Shown here: piece after piece, positions 42,230 through 53,712 of the stretch
Layout of the letters: each line of letters begins with the position of its first letter
Position numbering within the stretch: position 1 is the first letter of the stretch
NCBI RefSeq assembly: GCF_900496995.4
Contig: NC_044014.1
Location: 1 to 64,000, forward strand
DNA length: 64,000 nt
From: Aquila chrysaetos chrysaetos
Lineage: Eukaryota > Chordata > Aves > Accipitriformes > Accipitridae
Direction: 5' to 3'
The notes under the pieces: generated by a model
Databases searched by the model: none
Seen by the model: only the letters and a program-made list of their open reading frames with translations
Told to the model about the DNA's origin: nothing
Position numbers and translations under genes: made by a program

Positions 42230-42720
42230 AGTGCAAGCGGAGGAACCGAGCGATTCACACCGGGAGCAAGCAGCAGAACCCACTCAGGCACAGACAGCGA
42301 GTTCAGCTTCACAAAACGCAACGGCAGACAAATGGCTTGCCGCACATTTATCACTGACACCTCCAGGCGTCACTCCTTGCCTCAGCACTTGGAGCCACCA
42401 GGATTTCCGTACCTGACCCCTCCTGCTGAAGCTGCGACAGATGTCCACGGGAAGCAGCACCTGCGGCGGCACCAGGACCGCGACGCGACCGCGCTCCCGC
42501 CGCGGCGGGCGCGGCCAGACCAGCTGACCCGCCGCAGCCAATCCCCGGCCTCCCGGCAGCGGGCGCCACATCAGCGCGGCGCGCAGGCACCCAACAACCA
42601 CGGCCGGCTGATGTAACCTCCGCGGCTCCAGCCTCATCCCTCCCACCAGCACGCTCACCTTCCCGTCCTGCTGTCCCAGCAGATGATGTAATTCTACTCC
42701 ACGTTGCAGCACAAAATCCA
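42230..42720. promoter_or_regulatory. Small CpG island inside ALDH18A1 intron 1
   Basis: GC-rich block with many CpG, a plus-strand CCAAT at about 42538, and a minus-strand donor GGGAAG|GTGAGC that would end an exon at 42659. It could be an alternative ALDH18A1 first exon and promoter. No conserved coding sequence was seen, although several GC-driven open frames cross it. Confidence 0.5.
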
Positions 42721-43065
42721 GGGCTTTACAGGTTGGAGCATTAACAACTGTTTTCCGTCTAGTCCCAGACTAGTCCAGACAGCCCTCCCCGCAGCACAGG
42801 CTGCCTAGCCATCTCCAACATCCAGCTTCCCTTGACCTTGATTCTCCCTGTTCTCAGGTGTTTGCAGTCTGATGCAGACAGCAGATGAAAGGGAGCTGTA
42901 GACAAACTTTAGGGAGTGGTTTTACTACCTCTGTAGGCCCTTTACCGCCTTTGTTTTCTCCACTGTAGCCCACACCCTTCCACAAGGACAAGAGTCCTGG
43001 CTTTGCTCTTCACCTATCCCCCACATGGCATTTGCATTCACTTCTAAATTAAAACAAGTGTACTC

Positions 43066-44090
43066 TTCACTGGGTGAAAAACTGGCTGGATGGACGAGCC
43101 CAGAGGGTTGTGGTGAATGGGGTGAAATCCAGTTGGCAGCGGGTCACAAGTGGTGTTCCCCAGGGCTCGGTGTTGGGCCCGGTTCTGTTTAATATCTTTA
43201 TCAATGATTTGGACGAGGAGATCGAGTGCGTCCTCAGCAAGTTTGCAGATGACACCAAGTTGGGAGGCAGGGTCGATCTGCTTGAGGGTAGGGAGGCTCT
43301 ACAGAGATCTGGACAGGCTGGATCCATGGGCTGAGGCCAATTGTATGAGGTTCAACAAGGCCAAGTGCTGGGTCCTGCACTTGGGTCACAACAACCTCAT
43401 GCAGCGCTATGGGCTTGGGGAAGAGTGGCTGGAAAGCTGCCTGGCAGAGAAAGACCTGGGCGTGCTGGTTGACAGCCGGCTGAATATGAGCCAGCAGTGT
43501 GCTGAGGTGGCCAAGAAGGCCAACGGCATCCTGGCATACATGTGGCCGGCAGGAGCAGGGAGGTGATTCTTCCCCTGTATTCGGCACTAGTGAGGCCACA
43601 CCTCGAGTATTGTGTTCAGTTTTGGGCCCCTTGCTACAGGAAAGACGTTGAGTTGCTGGAGCGTGTCCAGAGAAGGGCAACCAAGTTGGTGAGGGGCCTG
43701 GAGCACAAGTCTTAGGAGGAGCGGCTGAGGGAACTGGGGTTGTTCAGTCTGGAGAAGAGCAGGCTGAGGGGAGACCTTATTGCTCTCTACAACTAGCTAA
43801 AGGGGGGTTGTAGTCAGGTGGCTGGAGATAGGACGAGAGGAAATGGCCTCAAGTTGCAGCAAGGGAAATTTAGGTTAGATATTAGGAAAAATTTCTTTAC
43901 TGAGGGTTGTCACACATCGGAATAGGCTGCCCAAGGAAGTGGTTGAGTCACCATCCCTGGAGGTATTCAAAAAGTGCGTAGACGTAAAAAGTGTGTTACT
44001 CCATAACATGGTTTAGGGGGCATGGATGATGGTTGGACTCGATGATCTTGAAGGTCTTTTCCAACCTAAATGATGCTATGATTCTAAGAG
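43066..44090 (+). mobile_element. CR1 LINE fragment, plus orientation (left arm of inverted pair)
   Basis: Encodes [49 protein letters not shown] and later CR1 sequence, with frameshifts; it ends ...TTTTCCAACCTAAATGATGC-TATGATTCTA. In intron 1, antisense to ALDH18A1. Confidence 0.95.
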
Positions 44091-44972
44091 ACTCATAGAA
44101 TCATTTAGGTTGGAAAAGACCTTCAGGATTATCAAGTCCAACCGTAAGCCTAACACTGCCAAGTCCACCATTAAACCATGTCCCTAAGTGCATCTTTTAA
44201 ATACCTCCAGGGATGGTGACTCCACCGCTTCCCTGGGCAGCCTGTTCCAACGCTTCACAACACTTTTGGTGAAGAAATTTTTCCTAATATCCAATCTCAA
44301 CCTCCCCTGGTGCAACTTGAGGCCGTTTCCTCTCATCCTATCACTTGTTACTTGGGAGAAGAGACCAACCCCCACCTCGCTACGACCTCCTTTCAGGTAG
44401 TTGTAGAGAGCGATAAGGTCTCCCCTCAGCTTCTTCTCCAGACTAAACAGGCCCAGTTCCCTCAGCTGCTCCTCCTAAGACTTGTCTCCAGACCCTTCAC
44501 CAGCTTCATTGCCCTTCTCTGGACACACTCCAGCACCTCAATGCCTTTCTTGTAGTGAGGGGCCCAAAACTGAACACAGTCTTCAAGGTGCGGCCTCACC
44601 AATGCTGAGTACAGGACAATCACTTCCCTAGTCCTGCTGGCCACACGATCTCTGATAGAAGCCCGGATGCTATTGGCCTTCTTGGCCACCTCAGCACACT
44701 GCTGGATCATATTCAGCTGGCTGTCAGCTGTCAACCAACACCCCCAGGTCCTTTTCCACCAGGCAGCTTTCCAGCCACTCTTCCCCAAGCCTGTAGCGCT
44801 GCATGGTGTTGTTGTGGCCCAAGTGCAGGACCCGGCACTTGGCCTTGTTGAACCTCATACAATTGACCTTGGCCCATGGATCCAGCCTGTCCAGATCCCT
44901 CTGTGGAGCCTTCCTACCCTCAAGAGGATCAACACTCCCACCCAACTTGGTGTCATCTGCAAGCACTCTTAT
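44091..44972 (-). mobile_element. CR1 LINE fragment, minus orientation (right arm of inverted pair)
   Basis: Starts at once after the left arm with the reversed 3' end (TCATAGAATCATTTAGGTTG) and runs back to [20 protein letters not shown] (minus strand). Same subfamily as the left arm: both carry [22 protein letters not shown] and [10 protein letters not shown]. Confidence 0.95.
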
Positions 44973-45221
44973 CACTGCAATTAGCAGAAACCGTAAATCT
45001 ACAGTTTCTTATCTTCAAAGACACTACAAAATTCATAGTATTTCCTCAGTTCAACTCAGATACTAGTTATACTGTCTTCTGCCTACACCTATTTTACCAC
45101 TGTTATATTCCTATTTACCTATTAGAATTCAAACAAATTCCAACAGCACTAATTCTCATGTTGTTACAAGACAGTATTTGGTTTTTGTTTAGTTTGTGGG
45201 ATATTTTTGTTTGGAAGGTTA

Positions 45222-45234
45222 GCTCTCTCTCTCT

Positions 45235-45276
<42 letters not shown>
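45222..45276 (+). repeat. TC run and long poly-T
   Basis: (CT)8 followed by about 39 uninterrupted T. On the gene strand this is a long A tract in intron 1. Its length should be read with care, because such runs are prone to assembly error. Confidence 0.9.
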
Positions 45277-45279
<3 letters not shown>

Positions 45280-47829
45280 TCTTTAACACATCACCTTCTG
45301 GGATCAGGAAGCAATCTTCTCTGAAAGTTTCACAGCTGTGGAGAAAACCTCATGAAGAGTGAACAATATTCAAGTAGTCAGTTTAGAGTTCAAGACACTT
45401 GCAAAAACCTCAATGTCTCAAGAATTAATAGAAGACCCAACTCACAATTATCTGACATTAAGATTTCACTATCTCCACATAAGGGAAAACAAACCAACCC
45501 CCCCAAACCCCCCAAATAAATATAAGGTCGTTCACTTCATTAGAAGACTATCTGGAGATCTCCACTTTGCAAGAAGTGGAATTTGTTTTAATCATAGCAC
45601 ACATAGGCCCTGCTCTCCCCTCTTCCCCACTCCAATTATTAGCAAAGATAAACCTAGTGTGTATAATTGCAGACTAAAGACAACACTAACACCAGAATGT
45701 TGGTCACTCACTCACAAAAAAGACAGAACAGTGATTAAAGATGTATCATAGCAGCTGATTTTTTTATGTTAAGCCAAACCTTCATTTTGATTTTTAAACA
45801 GTTAACAAGAAACAGGAATGCCCTCATTTTAGGCTTACATGGCCAATTTTTAGCACATGCAACTTCTTTGAACTGTGCTTCCAGAAAAAAAAAAAAGCAA
45901 CAGATTCCCCTCAACCCCTGCAGATACTGAGGAACTGCTTTTCTTTTTCAGACACTGAAATAGAGGAAGAATTGGCAAGAGAAAATGAACAGCAACTAAA
46001 TGGGTACTTTCATTTCCCACATGAAACCAGTAGTTTTTATGGAAGGATGCTTGTTAGTGGCAAAGAATCCTAGATTTCCTACCTGGTCAGCAGTTATTTA
46101 CCTCAGTGTACAGCAAGCGTAGTAGGAAGTGAGCAATGGAAAACTGTGGTTTCAGATAGTTAAGGGCAGTGAACACCTTGAGTAATCTTAAAGAGAGTTC
46201 CATCTTAGAGAAAAAGCATGGAACCATCCTGATGTTATTAATAATCTGTGTAGGCAGACATGCTACAGTCCACCTTCAGTCCTAGACACAACTGCAACAA
46301 ACATAGGTGTATCTCTGTGCAAAGACTTTTTTCCCCTCACCTAATTAAGAAAAAAAAAGTAATCTTGATGAAAGCAGCTACTCTGATTTATAAGTGAGGA
46401 ACATAAGGACACAGGTTAATTTAATCAAGCACTAGCCCTCACCAAGAAACCTCAAGATAGGGTTAGTTAGCACCTTTCAAGCACTTCCTTCATCCTAACA
46501 TCATCTCCCTACTCTTGCCTGGATCAAATGTGGCTACTTTCTTCTACCACCTGTTTTCAGCACTGAGCAGCAGGTTCCACCAGCTGTTAAGGATAAAGAT
46601 GACAGAATTAGCATCCCAATTCTGTTCCCATTTCACTATGGCCATCAAATTAAGGTTGTACAACTGCCAGAGATCACTCAGGAAAAGCAATGGAGACTGA
46701 ATAGAAATTTTGTAATAGCTATGGTTAAGTAGAGTGACAGTAGTACTGCTAAGCAACAAGATGCAAATCAAGTACCTGGACACATGTTCATATCCAGGAG
46801 AAACTGTAGCCAGGGAAATGCAAGGATAGAATGAAAAGAATTCTGAAAAATGTAGACTGAAGTTGGCACTCTTGTTTAATATTTGTTTAGTATTTCAGGA
46901 GAAAGACTGACTTCCACATTTACTACCCTGGGTGTCAGCCTCTCTTCCAGAACCTCTTACAGAAATTTTAGTTGGTTGCACTTTTTTGCCCTACTAGTTT
47001 TTTTTATTCATACCCTCCATATCCAAAGCCCCATTGTGGAACCTCTTCAACAACTGCCTTCTGGCAATGGTTAAGCCAGCCATTTACAACTTCCTAAGAA
47101 AAACTAGAGAATATTCACCAACGGTAGGATTTATTTCTAAGACCCTGTCCTCTCATTTCTCCAAGAAGAACACCACTCAAAACAGCATTCATCAGCATCT
47201 CAGCCTCAGGGAACTGTGCATGCTCAGCTCAGCATTCCCTTCAGTTTCTTATTTTTAAGCCATTTGCCTTTACGTACCTTTCCTTTTTTATTCTCTGCCC
47301 TCACAATGTGTTGCCCTCCTCTTTTGGGGTTGGGGAGAAACAAGATGGCATTCAGTTTCTATAAAGCATAAACTGACACCCAAATCCTAATGGGGAAAAT
47401 AAGACATAAAACAAAACACATCAGTAGAACAGCAGTCTGTCAGATGACCAGATAAAGTACATGGGCAGGACAAGAAAGCAATTAAAACTACCTGAATACC
47501 CTCCTGGTCTCCAGCTTTGCATGGCTCTGAGGCTATTCACCTTCTCCATACCACTCACAATTTTGCAGGCTTGTAGTGCACCCATCCTCTCATTCCTCCC
47601 TCTGCTGTGATGCTCAAGTTTTCCCTAAACAATTCTAGCACCAGAAGTGCACCAGTTTTGCCACCCCTCCTACTCGAAGCTGCAGTTCCCACCCCCTACA
47701 GAAAACAGCTTGATCATGGTAATATTCTGCTCAGAGACCAACTGACCCACCCATCTATACAATCATGTGAGTACTAGTACCAGCAAGAGAGAAGCACAGC
47801 AACTCCTTAGACTACACTGCCACTAACAA

Positions 47830-48180
47830 ATCAGTACAGGATGCTCTTGCTCTCCTTGTATCAAGGCTATTTCATATATACAGTCATCTCCATTGGTCTT
47901 CCTCCATCTCCGCAGTTATCCTAAACAGAGTACAGCATATCACCCAAAGGAGAGTCCAGAACTGCACAGAGTACTCAAGTTTGGACAAAGCAAGGATTTA
48001 CACAGTGGCATGGATGGTCTTTTATTCTGCACTTCATTCCTTACCTGATAATTTCTACCATTCTATTTACTTTTTGATTTTTGCTAACGACAACCTGGAA
48101 CTGACTTTTCAGAGTGTCATCCACAGTGACTCTCAGATGTTTTCTTCCCTGGATGCTGCAGAAAAACATAAAAATACCAT
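47830..48180 (-). mobile_element. Old, diverged CR1 remnant
   Basis: Reads like the reversed ancient CR1 region around GAGTCCAGAACTGCACAGAG, TACTCAAG and ACAGTGGCATGGAT, with a TTTTCTTCCCTGGAT-like end. Too diverged for a subfamily. Confidence 0.55.
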
Positions 48181-49239
48181 TGCTTTCATGTTCCTACTAA
48201 TACAACGTGCAACAAGAGCAGCTGAAAAATTACGAAAGCTAAGCCTGAAAGATGTTCACTCTGCTATTGAATACACTTCTTATAACAATGCTGGAAAAGA
48301 GTAGCTTAGAAGAGGAAGGCAGTACAGCAAACAAACGAACAAATCAGTAAAGCAGTTAACACAAATTATTCACCATCACAAATACAGAAAAGGTAACGTA
48401 CTTTCTAAAGTGATTAAATATAAATACTTTACTATAGGACAGGGAAGAAGAAAACTTTATTTTAACCCTTTATAAATTGCTTCTCAGTGTCATCAAGACC
48501 AATTCTGAGAACAGAAAGAAGGTAAACACTTCCAAGTATCCATCATTTTTTATGGTACAGAGTCAGCACAGGTATAAGCATTTATGGAAGTATTTTAGTT
48601 ATTTTTCATTTAAGAAACTAAAGCTGTTCCTGACTTCATAGTGTAGGGACACTTGCCAAAGGCTTTTGGAAAACTGTGTAAGGTTTGCTCATTAAGTCTC
48701 CTTTATCTATAGTTTTATTACTTCTCTCAGAGAGCTATCAGGTTTCTTAAAAAAAAACTCTAATCTGATCCTGCTGTATCTTCTGTGAACAAACACTAAG
48801 CAAACAACACAGGCTTATCACCAAGAGTCAGGTCAAAACCTAGGTAATAACTTTTACGTGTCACGCAAGTGTCAGGAGGGTTTAAATATTTTCTTTGGGC
48901 ATGGAGAAATCTTGTAAGTAGACACAAGAGGCAAGCAAGGAAAAAGAACTCCCAAGAGGGGCGACAGCTCTGCTGTCACAAAGCTCGAGAAGAACGAGGC
49001 CAACGCAGCTCTTATCAATTCGTCTAGTGCTTGCAGGGGTCCAAACTGCTATTTCACTCTGCCAATAACTCCACGCAGTAGCAATGCTCTGTAGCCATCA
49101 AGAAAATTTGAACCAAAGTCTAGAAGGCTCTGGAAAGCTTGCGAGGACCAAAAGAACAGGGAACGTCCAGGCGCAGGCAGCATTGCAACGACTGTACGTA
49201 CAGCACCTCTACAGCTTCAAGGCTTAGCTCGCTTGTTTT

Positions 49240-50260
49240 CCCACGGAGTCCTCACTCCTCCGCTGCGAGCAATACAGCAACGGCTCCTGATCCTCCAGTC
49301 GCAGGAGGGGAGCCGGCAGCAACCGCTCTAACTTACCGCGGAGCGCCGACGGAAGGCACAGCCGCGCGCCGGCCGCAACGCGGCTCGCCCCTCCGCGAAG
49401 GGGCCCGTCGCGCTCAGCTACGGGCGGCCGCAACAGCGCGGCCCACCTCTGCGGCCCCCCTAGGCGGCAGGGCCGGCAGCCGCCCCGGCCCCTCGGCCGG
49501 GACTCGCCGCGACCTCCCCGGCGCAGCCCAGGCCGCTCCCCCGCCGCCAGGCACGGCCCGGCTCACTCACCCGGGCGGCACAGCGCGCCGCCGCCTGTGG
49601 CCACAGCCGCCCGCCGCGTCACGTTGCTTCCGGGCGCGGCGCGGCGCACGTGAGCCCCGGCCCGCGCTCCGCTAAGGAGGGCGGGCGGAGTGCGCCGGCG
49701 CCTACGTGGTCGCCCGGCGGGGGGGGGATCCCGCCCGCGGCGTTCCGGCGGGGCGGGGGTGTTCGGGCCCCCCCCGCCGGCGGCGGAAGGAGCGTTCCGG
49801 TATCAACCGGGTGCGACCGCGGCGACGCCAGCCTCGCCCACGGCGGCTGTTGCGCAGGCCCGGCTGCGAGCAGAGCCGGGAGGTTGTTTACGTTGTAGCC
49901 GAGCTGCTGCTGCGGGCTGGGGGCAGCAGGCGGCGAGGGAGAGCGCCCGCCCGCCGGTCCCCGCCGCCCCCGGCCGGGGCTGCTGCCCGCCCGCTCCCTC
50001 CCGGCGCGGCGGCAGATCCCGTTCGGCTGCGAGCGCGTGAGGTTACGTTTCTTCGTTCCACCCGTGAACCGTTTGACTTTGGTTGTTTCTTTGCTGAAGC
50101 GAGTCTCTAGGGATTTCTCGTGTATTCGCAGATTTTTCCCGCGACGGCCAGCGTGCGCTCCTCGGGTGCGAGCGCTGCGGACGCGGCCTCTCCTTCCTCC
50201 CCGCCCAGCCCCGCCGCAGGGCCTGGCAGCCGCCGTGTCTGCGGGGGGCTCCGGAGGAAG
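49240..50260. promoter_or_regulatory. ALDH18A1: CpG island promoter of ALDH18A1
   Basis: About 1 kb of dense CpG at the 5' side of ALDH18A1. On either strand it holds an E-box CACGTG (49647-49652), an ETS-type CTTCCGG (49627-49633) and a CRE-like GCGTCACGT (49616-49624) within 40 bp, just upstream of the exon-1 donor at 49571. MYC control of human P5CS makes the E-box notable. A weak plus-strand donor near 50035 leaves open a divergent transcript. Confidence 0.85.
49571..49680 (-). other. ALDH18A1: ALDH18A1 candidate non-coding exon 1
   Basis: Inside the CpG island the minus strand has a strong donor, CCGG|GTGAGTGAG, with the exon ending at 49571. A second strong donor, CGCG|GTAAGT, would end an exon at 49337. 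Either could close the untranslated first exon that splices to exon 2 at about 38.6 kb. The start of transcription cannot be fixed from sequence, so the upper limit given is only a guess. Confidence 0.5.
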
Positions 50261-50281
50261 CCGAGGGTGACAGCCAGCCAC

Positions 50282-53200
50282 GCTCGGAACGGAGCAACGC
50301 GAACTGCTGGCTCACTGTGACCGGCCGCTGTCGGTGTCGGGAGGACGCGGGCTCTAGCACCAGTGGATGTAAAGCAGTGCTGGAGGGAAATGCGCTTTCC
50401 AGGAAAACCTTCGGGTGTGAGGTCCCTCTGACATGAGGCATTAGTGACACAGTGCGTGCTGTGCCACCTGGGTCTCGTACATGACCTTGTAAGGAAGACT
50501 GAAAATGTGTTGCAGGAGCATGTTTATATATTCTTGTAATAATTGTTTCTTAAGGTATATGGACATAGAGTGGCATGCTGGAAAAGTAAGTTGAGCCAGA
50601 TGAAGGCAGCAAGTATTGGGAACACAGTATGTAAGATCCCTCTCCTTTTGCTACAAACCCTACAGTGGTAAACAGTGGCTGAAACTTGGCAAACAAATTT
50701 AACAGTGGCTCATGTACTTAGTGCCTGAAGAAAATGGAAGCACACTAAGGAGCTTGTAGAAATTTTTAAGATGTTGTCTTTAGCTTTTTCTTTGCATTTT
50801 ATGTATATTCTTACCTTATAGAAGGGGAGAATGACCTCAGAATATTTCATTTCAGAAATCCACATTCTCACTGTTTCTCTTTGCTGGGGGGGGTGGTGGA
50901 ATCTACGATGAAAGCATGAAGTACTCCAAAGTGGTACTCTTTCAGACACCAAGAATGAAAACACTCACTGCTAGTCACTTCCAGCATGACAACAATCTGA
51001 CAACCCCATAGAGAGATGTTAAGTAAGAGCTGGGTGGGCAGCCTAATTCACGTCGCTACTAACAATGTAGTTTATTAACTTTTTGTAACTCTTTTCCTAC
51101 TTTGTAATCAAAAATTGCAAGTTTTGCTTGGACAGTGTAAAAATAAGACTACCTCAAAACAGGACACATTGGAAAGATGATTGTAGATAGAATGCTGGCA
51201 GCAGAGAAATTATGCAGCATTGTCTCAGCCCTTTGACATAAATACCCCATTCTGTATATCTAACATACGAGTCTGCCTTGTGTGTGACATTGTCATACTG
51301 CTGCCTGATACTCAATTGCAACAGAGGCCACTTGAGTTCAGACAGTGGGGAAAAACATAACCTGACAAAGTAGACACTGAAATAAACTGCCATAAGAAAC
51401 TGCAGACTCTAACCCCATATCCATGTGGTATGGCATGTCTAGAATTGAACGTGCCTTAAGTCAGGCTAGTCCAGGTTATGGACAGAGCTCTTTCCAGGTC
51501 CATTTCCTGCAATGAGGAGATGTCAATGAGGAGCCAAATGTGTGCTAGAAAATACAACTGGAGGTTAGGGATATGATGGAGAATAACAATAGTAAGGTGA
51601 TGCATTCTTACAACACTTCCATGGATTTGCAGCTCATAGAATAAAAATAATCTCTGTATTCACCTAATTGAATTATCTCAATGATGCGGAAAACAGAGAT
51701 GCCAGAACCTTTTCATTCAAGCCATGTCCTGACACACTTGGCAATGTGATGTCTGTCAAGTTTCTCCAGCTAACCCTTTGTTCAATTCAGTTACTGTCAC
51801 CTCTAAATTAAATTTCCTGGATTCCACAAATTAGGACCGTGAGAGGACATGTGACATACGCTACAAATGTGTTTCGCTAAAAGCTTTGCAAAGGTATTAC
51901 AGGCACAGTCGATAAGCCACATCTATCTGAAATCAGAGCTTGTTGCTGTACTGGTACCATCAGCCATATGTAACACTAGAATGCACACGTGTTCAGACTG
52001 GCTTTCATGGGCTGCCCCAGAATCAGAAGCAATGGAAGCAGCAGACACTTGCACAGAATTCTTTCCAATAAACCATGCAAACAATCAGAAAGTTAAATAT
52101 GTGAAGTTATGTCATAATCTGCATGTTTTGGATGGGTCATGGTTTTGTTTTATTCGGGTTACCTCCTTTGATATCTTGACTAATTGCAAATTTTTCAGTT
52201 TATTTTTGCAGTCTTCTGTTTTAAGTTTGTAATGAGGAAGAGCGACAAAGTTGCTATACACAGTATATGTACAAAATCAACAAATACATTTTGTTAAAGG
52301 TAGGCCAGATTTCTGTGATTTTCTTGCCCATTATTGATTCCACTGGAGTACTTGACATTAGATGGGGCAGATTTTTCCATCATCTGAAGAATTTAAGATA
52401 AATAATAAGTCCTTTGCTAAAAAAGTATACTGTCATCCAACAACTTCATGGAATGATTGATCAGGTTTCTTTAGCCTGTGTGATGCAGTGGGGCAGACTA
52501 GATAATCAGAAGATCACCTCCAAAACAATAAACTTACATTCTGGTCCCAGAGACTGAGCCCGAGGTAAGGGATTGCAGTAAGCTTCAGTCTCATAATACA
52601 TCTACAAATTCTTCCTAAAATATTTTTTTTTCTTTAGGACTGTTCACAACTCACTCTGATGTGCCACCTAGAATTTCAGTGGCTATCATTATCAGTCCAG
52701 TTCCTATCTGGAGCCACAAGAGAATGTTTCTTATCTAGGAAAAAACATATTTGGGCCTGTTTCTTCAAGAAAAAAAGAAAATCAGGAAGGAAGCTGTCAT
52801 GACAAACAAATAAAATTCAATTATATTTTAGAGGATGGGACATTTACAATTACTTCGCTTTGTGTAACGCTAATGTAAGCAGTGACTAAAACATGAAAAT
52901 TTCAATTGAATATTTGAAAAGACAGAAAAATAAGAGTCAAAAACTGTCACAGAGGTATGGTTGTCATGTAACAAGGGCAGGTGAAAGGTGACTGGCAGAC
53001 ATGTCTACTCATAAAATAATAATTCAGGTCACCTGGGAGGACTCCTGTATTTTAGATGTTCAGTTAGTTTAATGTAGAAAAATCAGATGCTTCTCCCAAC
53101 AGGAAGATGACTGAATGCAGCTCCAAAATCCTTGGATTTGAACCTCTCTCCGTACTCCTACATTTACAAAGCACTCTTGGTTTCTGGGAACATGGAACGG

Positions 53201-53490
53201 TCATTTTAACATCCTCCTCCTTGTTCCTCATTAATGCAATGTCTCTTGATCCCTCTCTCTCTCAAGAGTTTCACTGCAGTGAGGTTCACAGATGGTGCAT
53301 ACACAGAATAGGGGCATGAGAGGACACAGGACAGAAGCTAGTCATGTGGCTTAATCCATAAACAGAAGGCACACAGGTATCATAGGCACAGTATAAGAAC
53401 CTGAGGAGAAAAGGCTATGGTCTGGATCATTTTCTGAATGTATCAATTCACTTACTGAACTTTAAGTATAGGCCCCGTCTATGCGACTTT
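50282..53490. other. Between ALDH18A1 promoter and TCTN3 stop; holds TCTN3 3' UTR
   Basis: AT-rich. The TCTN3 3' UTR must lie here. Minus-strand AATAAA hexamers occur at 52148-52153 and about 51070, and neither can be preferred. A faint old CR1/L3-like segment may lie at 52470-52530. Confidence 0.5.
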
Positions 53491-53712
53491 TCAAAAGCAG
53501 AGAATACTAGACATTATTAGAATCAACAAAAAATAGCCAGCCAGATCACCTCTATAACTTCTTTCCAAATTCAGTGCCACCTTGAATGGGAAAAAGATGT
53601 CAAATGGGAATTTCCAGTGCATTTGGGGCTGGCCTCGTGGAGGTTCTGGCCATTCCGTCATGTCAGTGAAGGTAACGACAGTTGTCAAAGGTACCCTGCT
53701 TGTGCTTAGTAG
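53491..53712 (-). CDS. TCTN3: TCTN3 last exon: C-terminus and membrane anchor
   Basis: Encodes [40 protein letters not shown] and the terminal hydrophobic [15 protein letters not shown], then TGA at 53493-53491. Acceptor TGTTACAG. The intron above it is about 3.4 kb. Confidence 0.96.
   Translation of the reverse strand, partial: LLSTSRVPLTTVVTFTDMTEWPEPPRGQPQMHWKFPFDIFFPFKVALNLERSYRGDLAGYFLLILIMSSILCF

Larger units (their letters stand above)
38647..49560 (-). other. ALDH18A1: ALDH18A1 intron 1
   Basis: About 11 kb with a small CpG island (42.3 kb), two CR1s tail to tail (43.1-45.0 kb), a long poly-T (45.2 kb) and an old CR1 remnant (47.8 kb). The remaining AT-rich sequence holds nothing I recognise. 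Confidence 0.6.

Noticed and set aside
42284-42712. 142-codon minus-strand frame starting MLQRGVELHH
   Set aside because: Considered as the ALDH18A1 start exon. It has no phase match to exon 3 and lacks leader features as good as those at 38.5 kb; kept only as a possible alternative untranslated exon.
49619-50281. 220-codon minus-strand open frame in the ALDH18A1 CpG island
   Set aside because: Same GC artefact; overlapping frames on the other strand are equally long. No recognisable protein.
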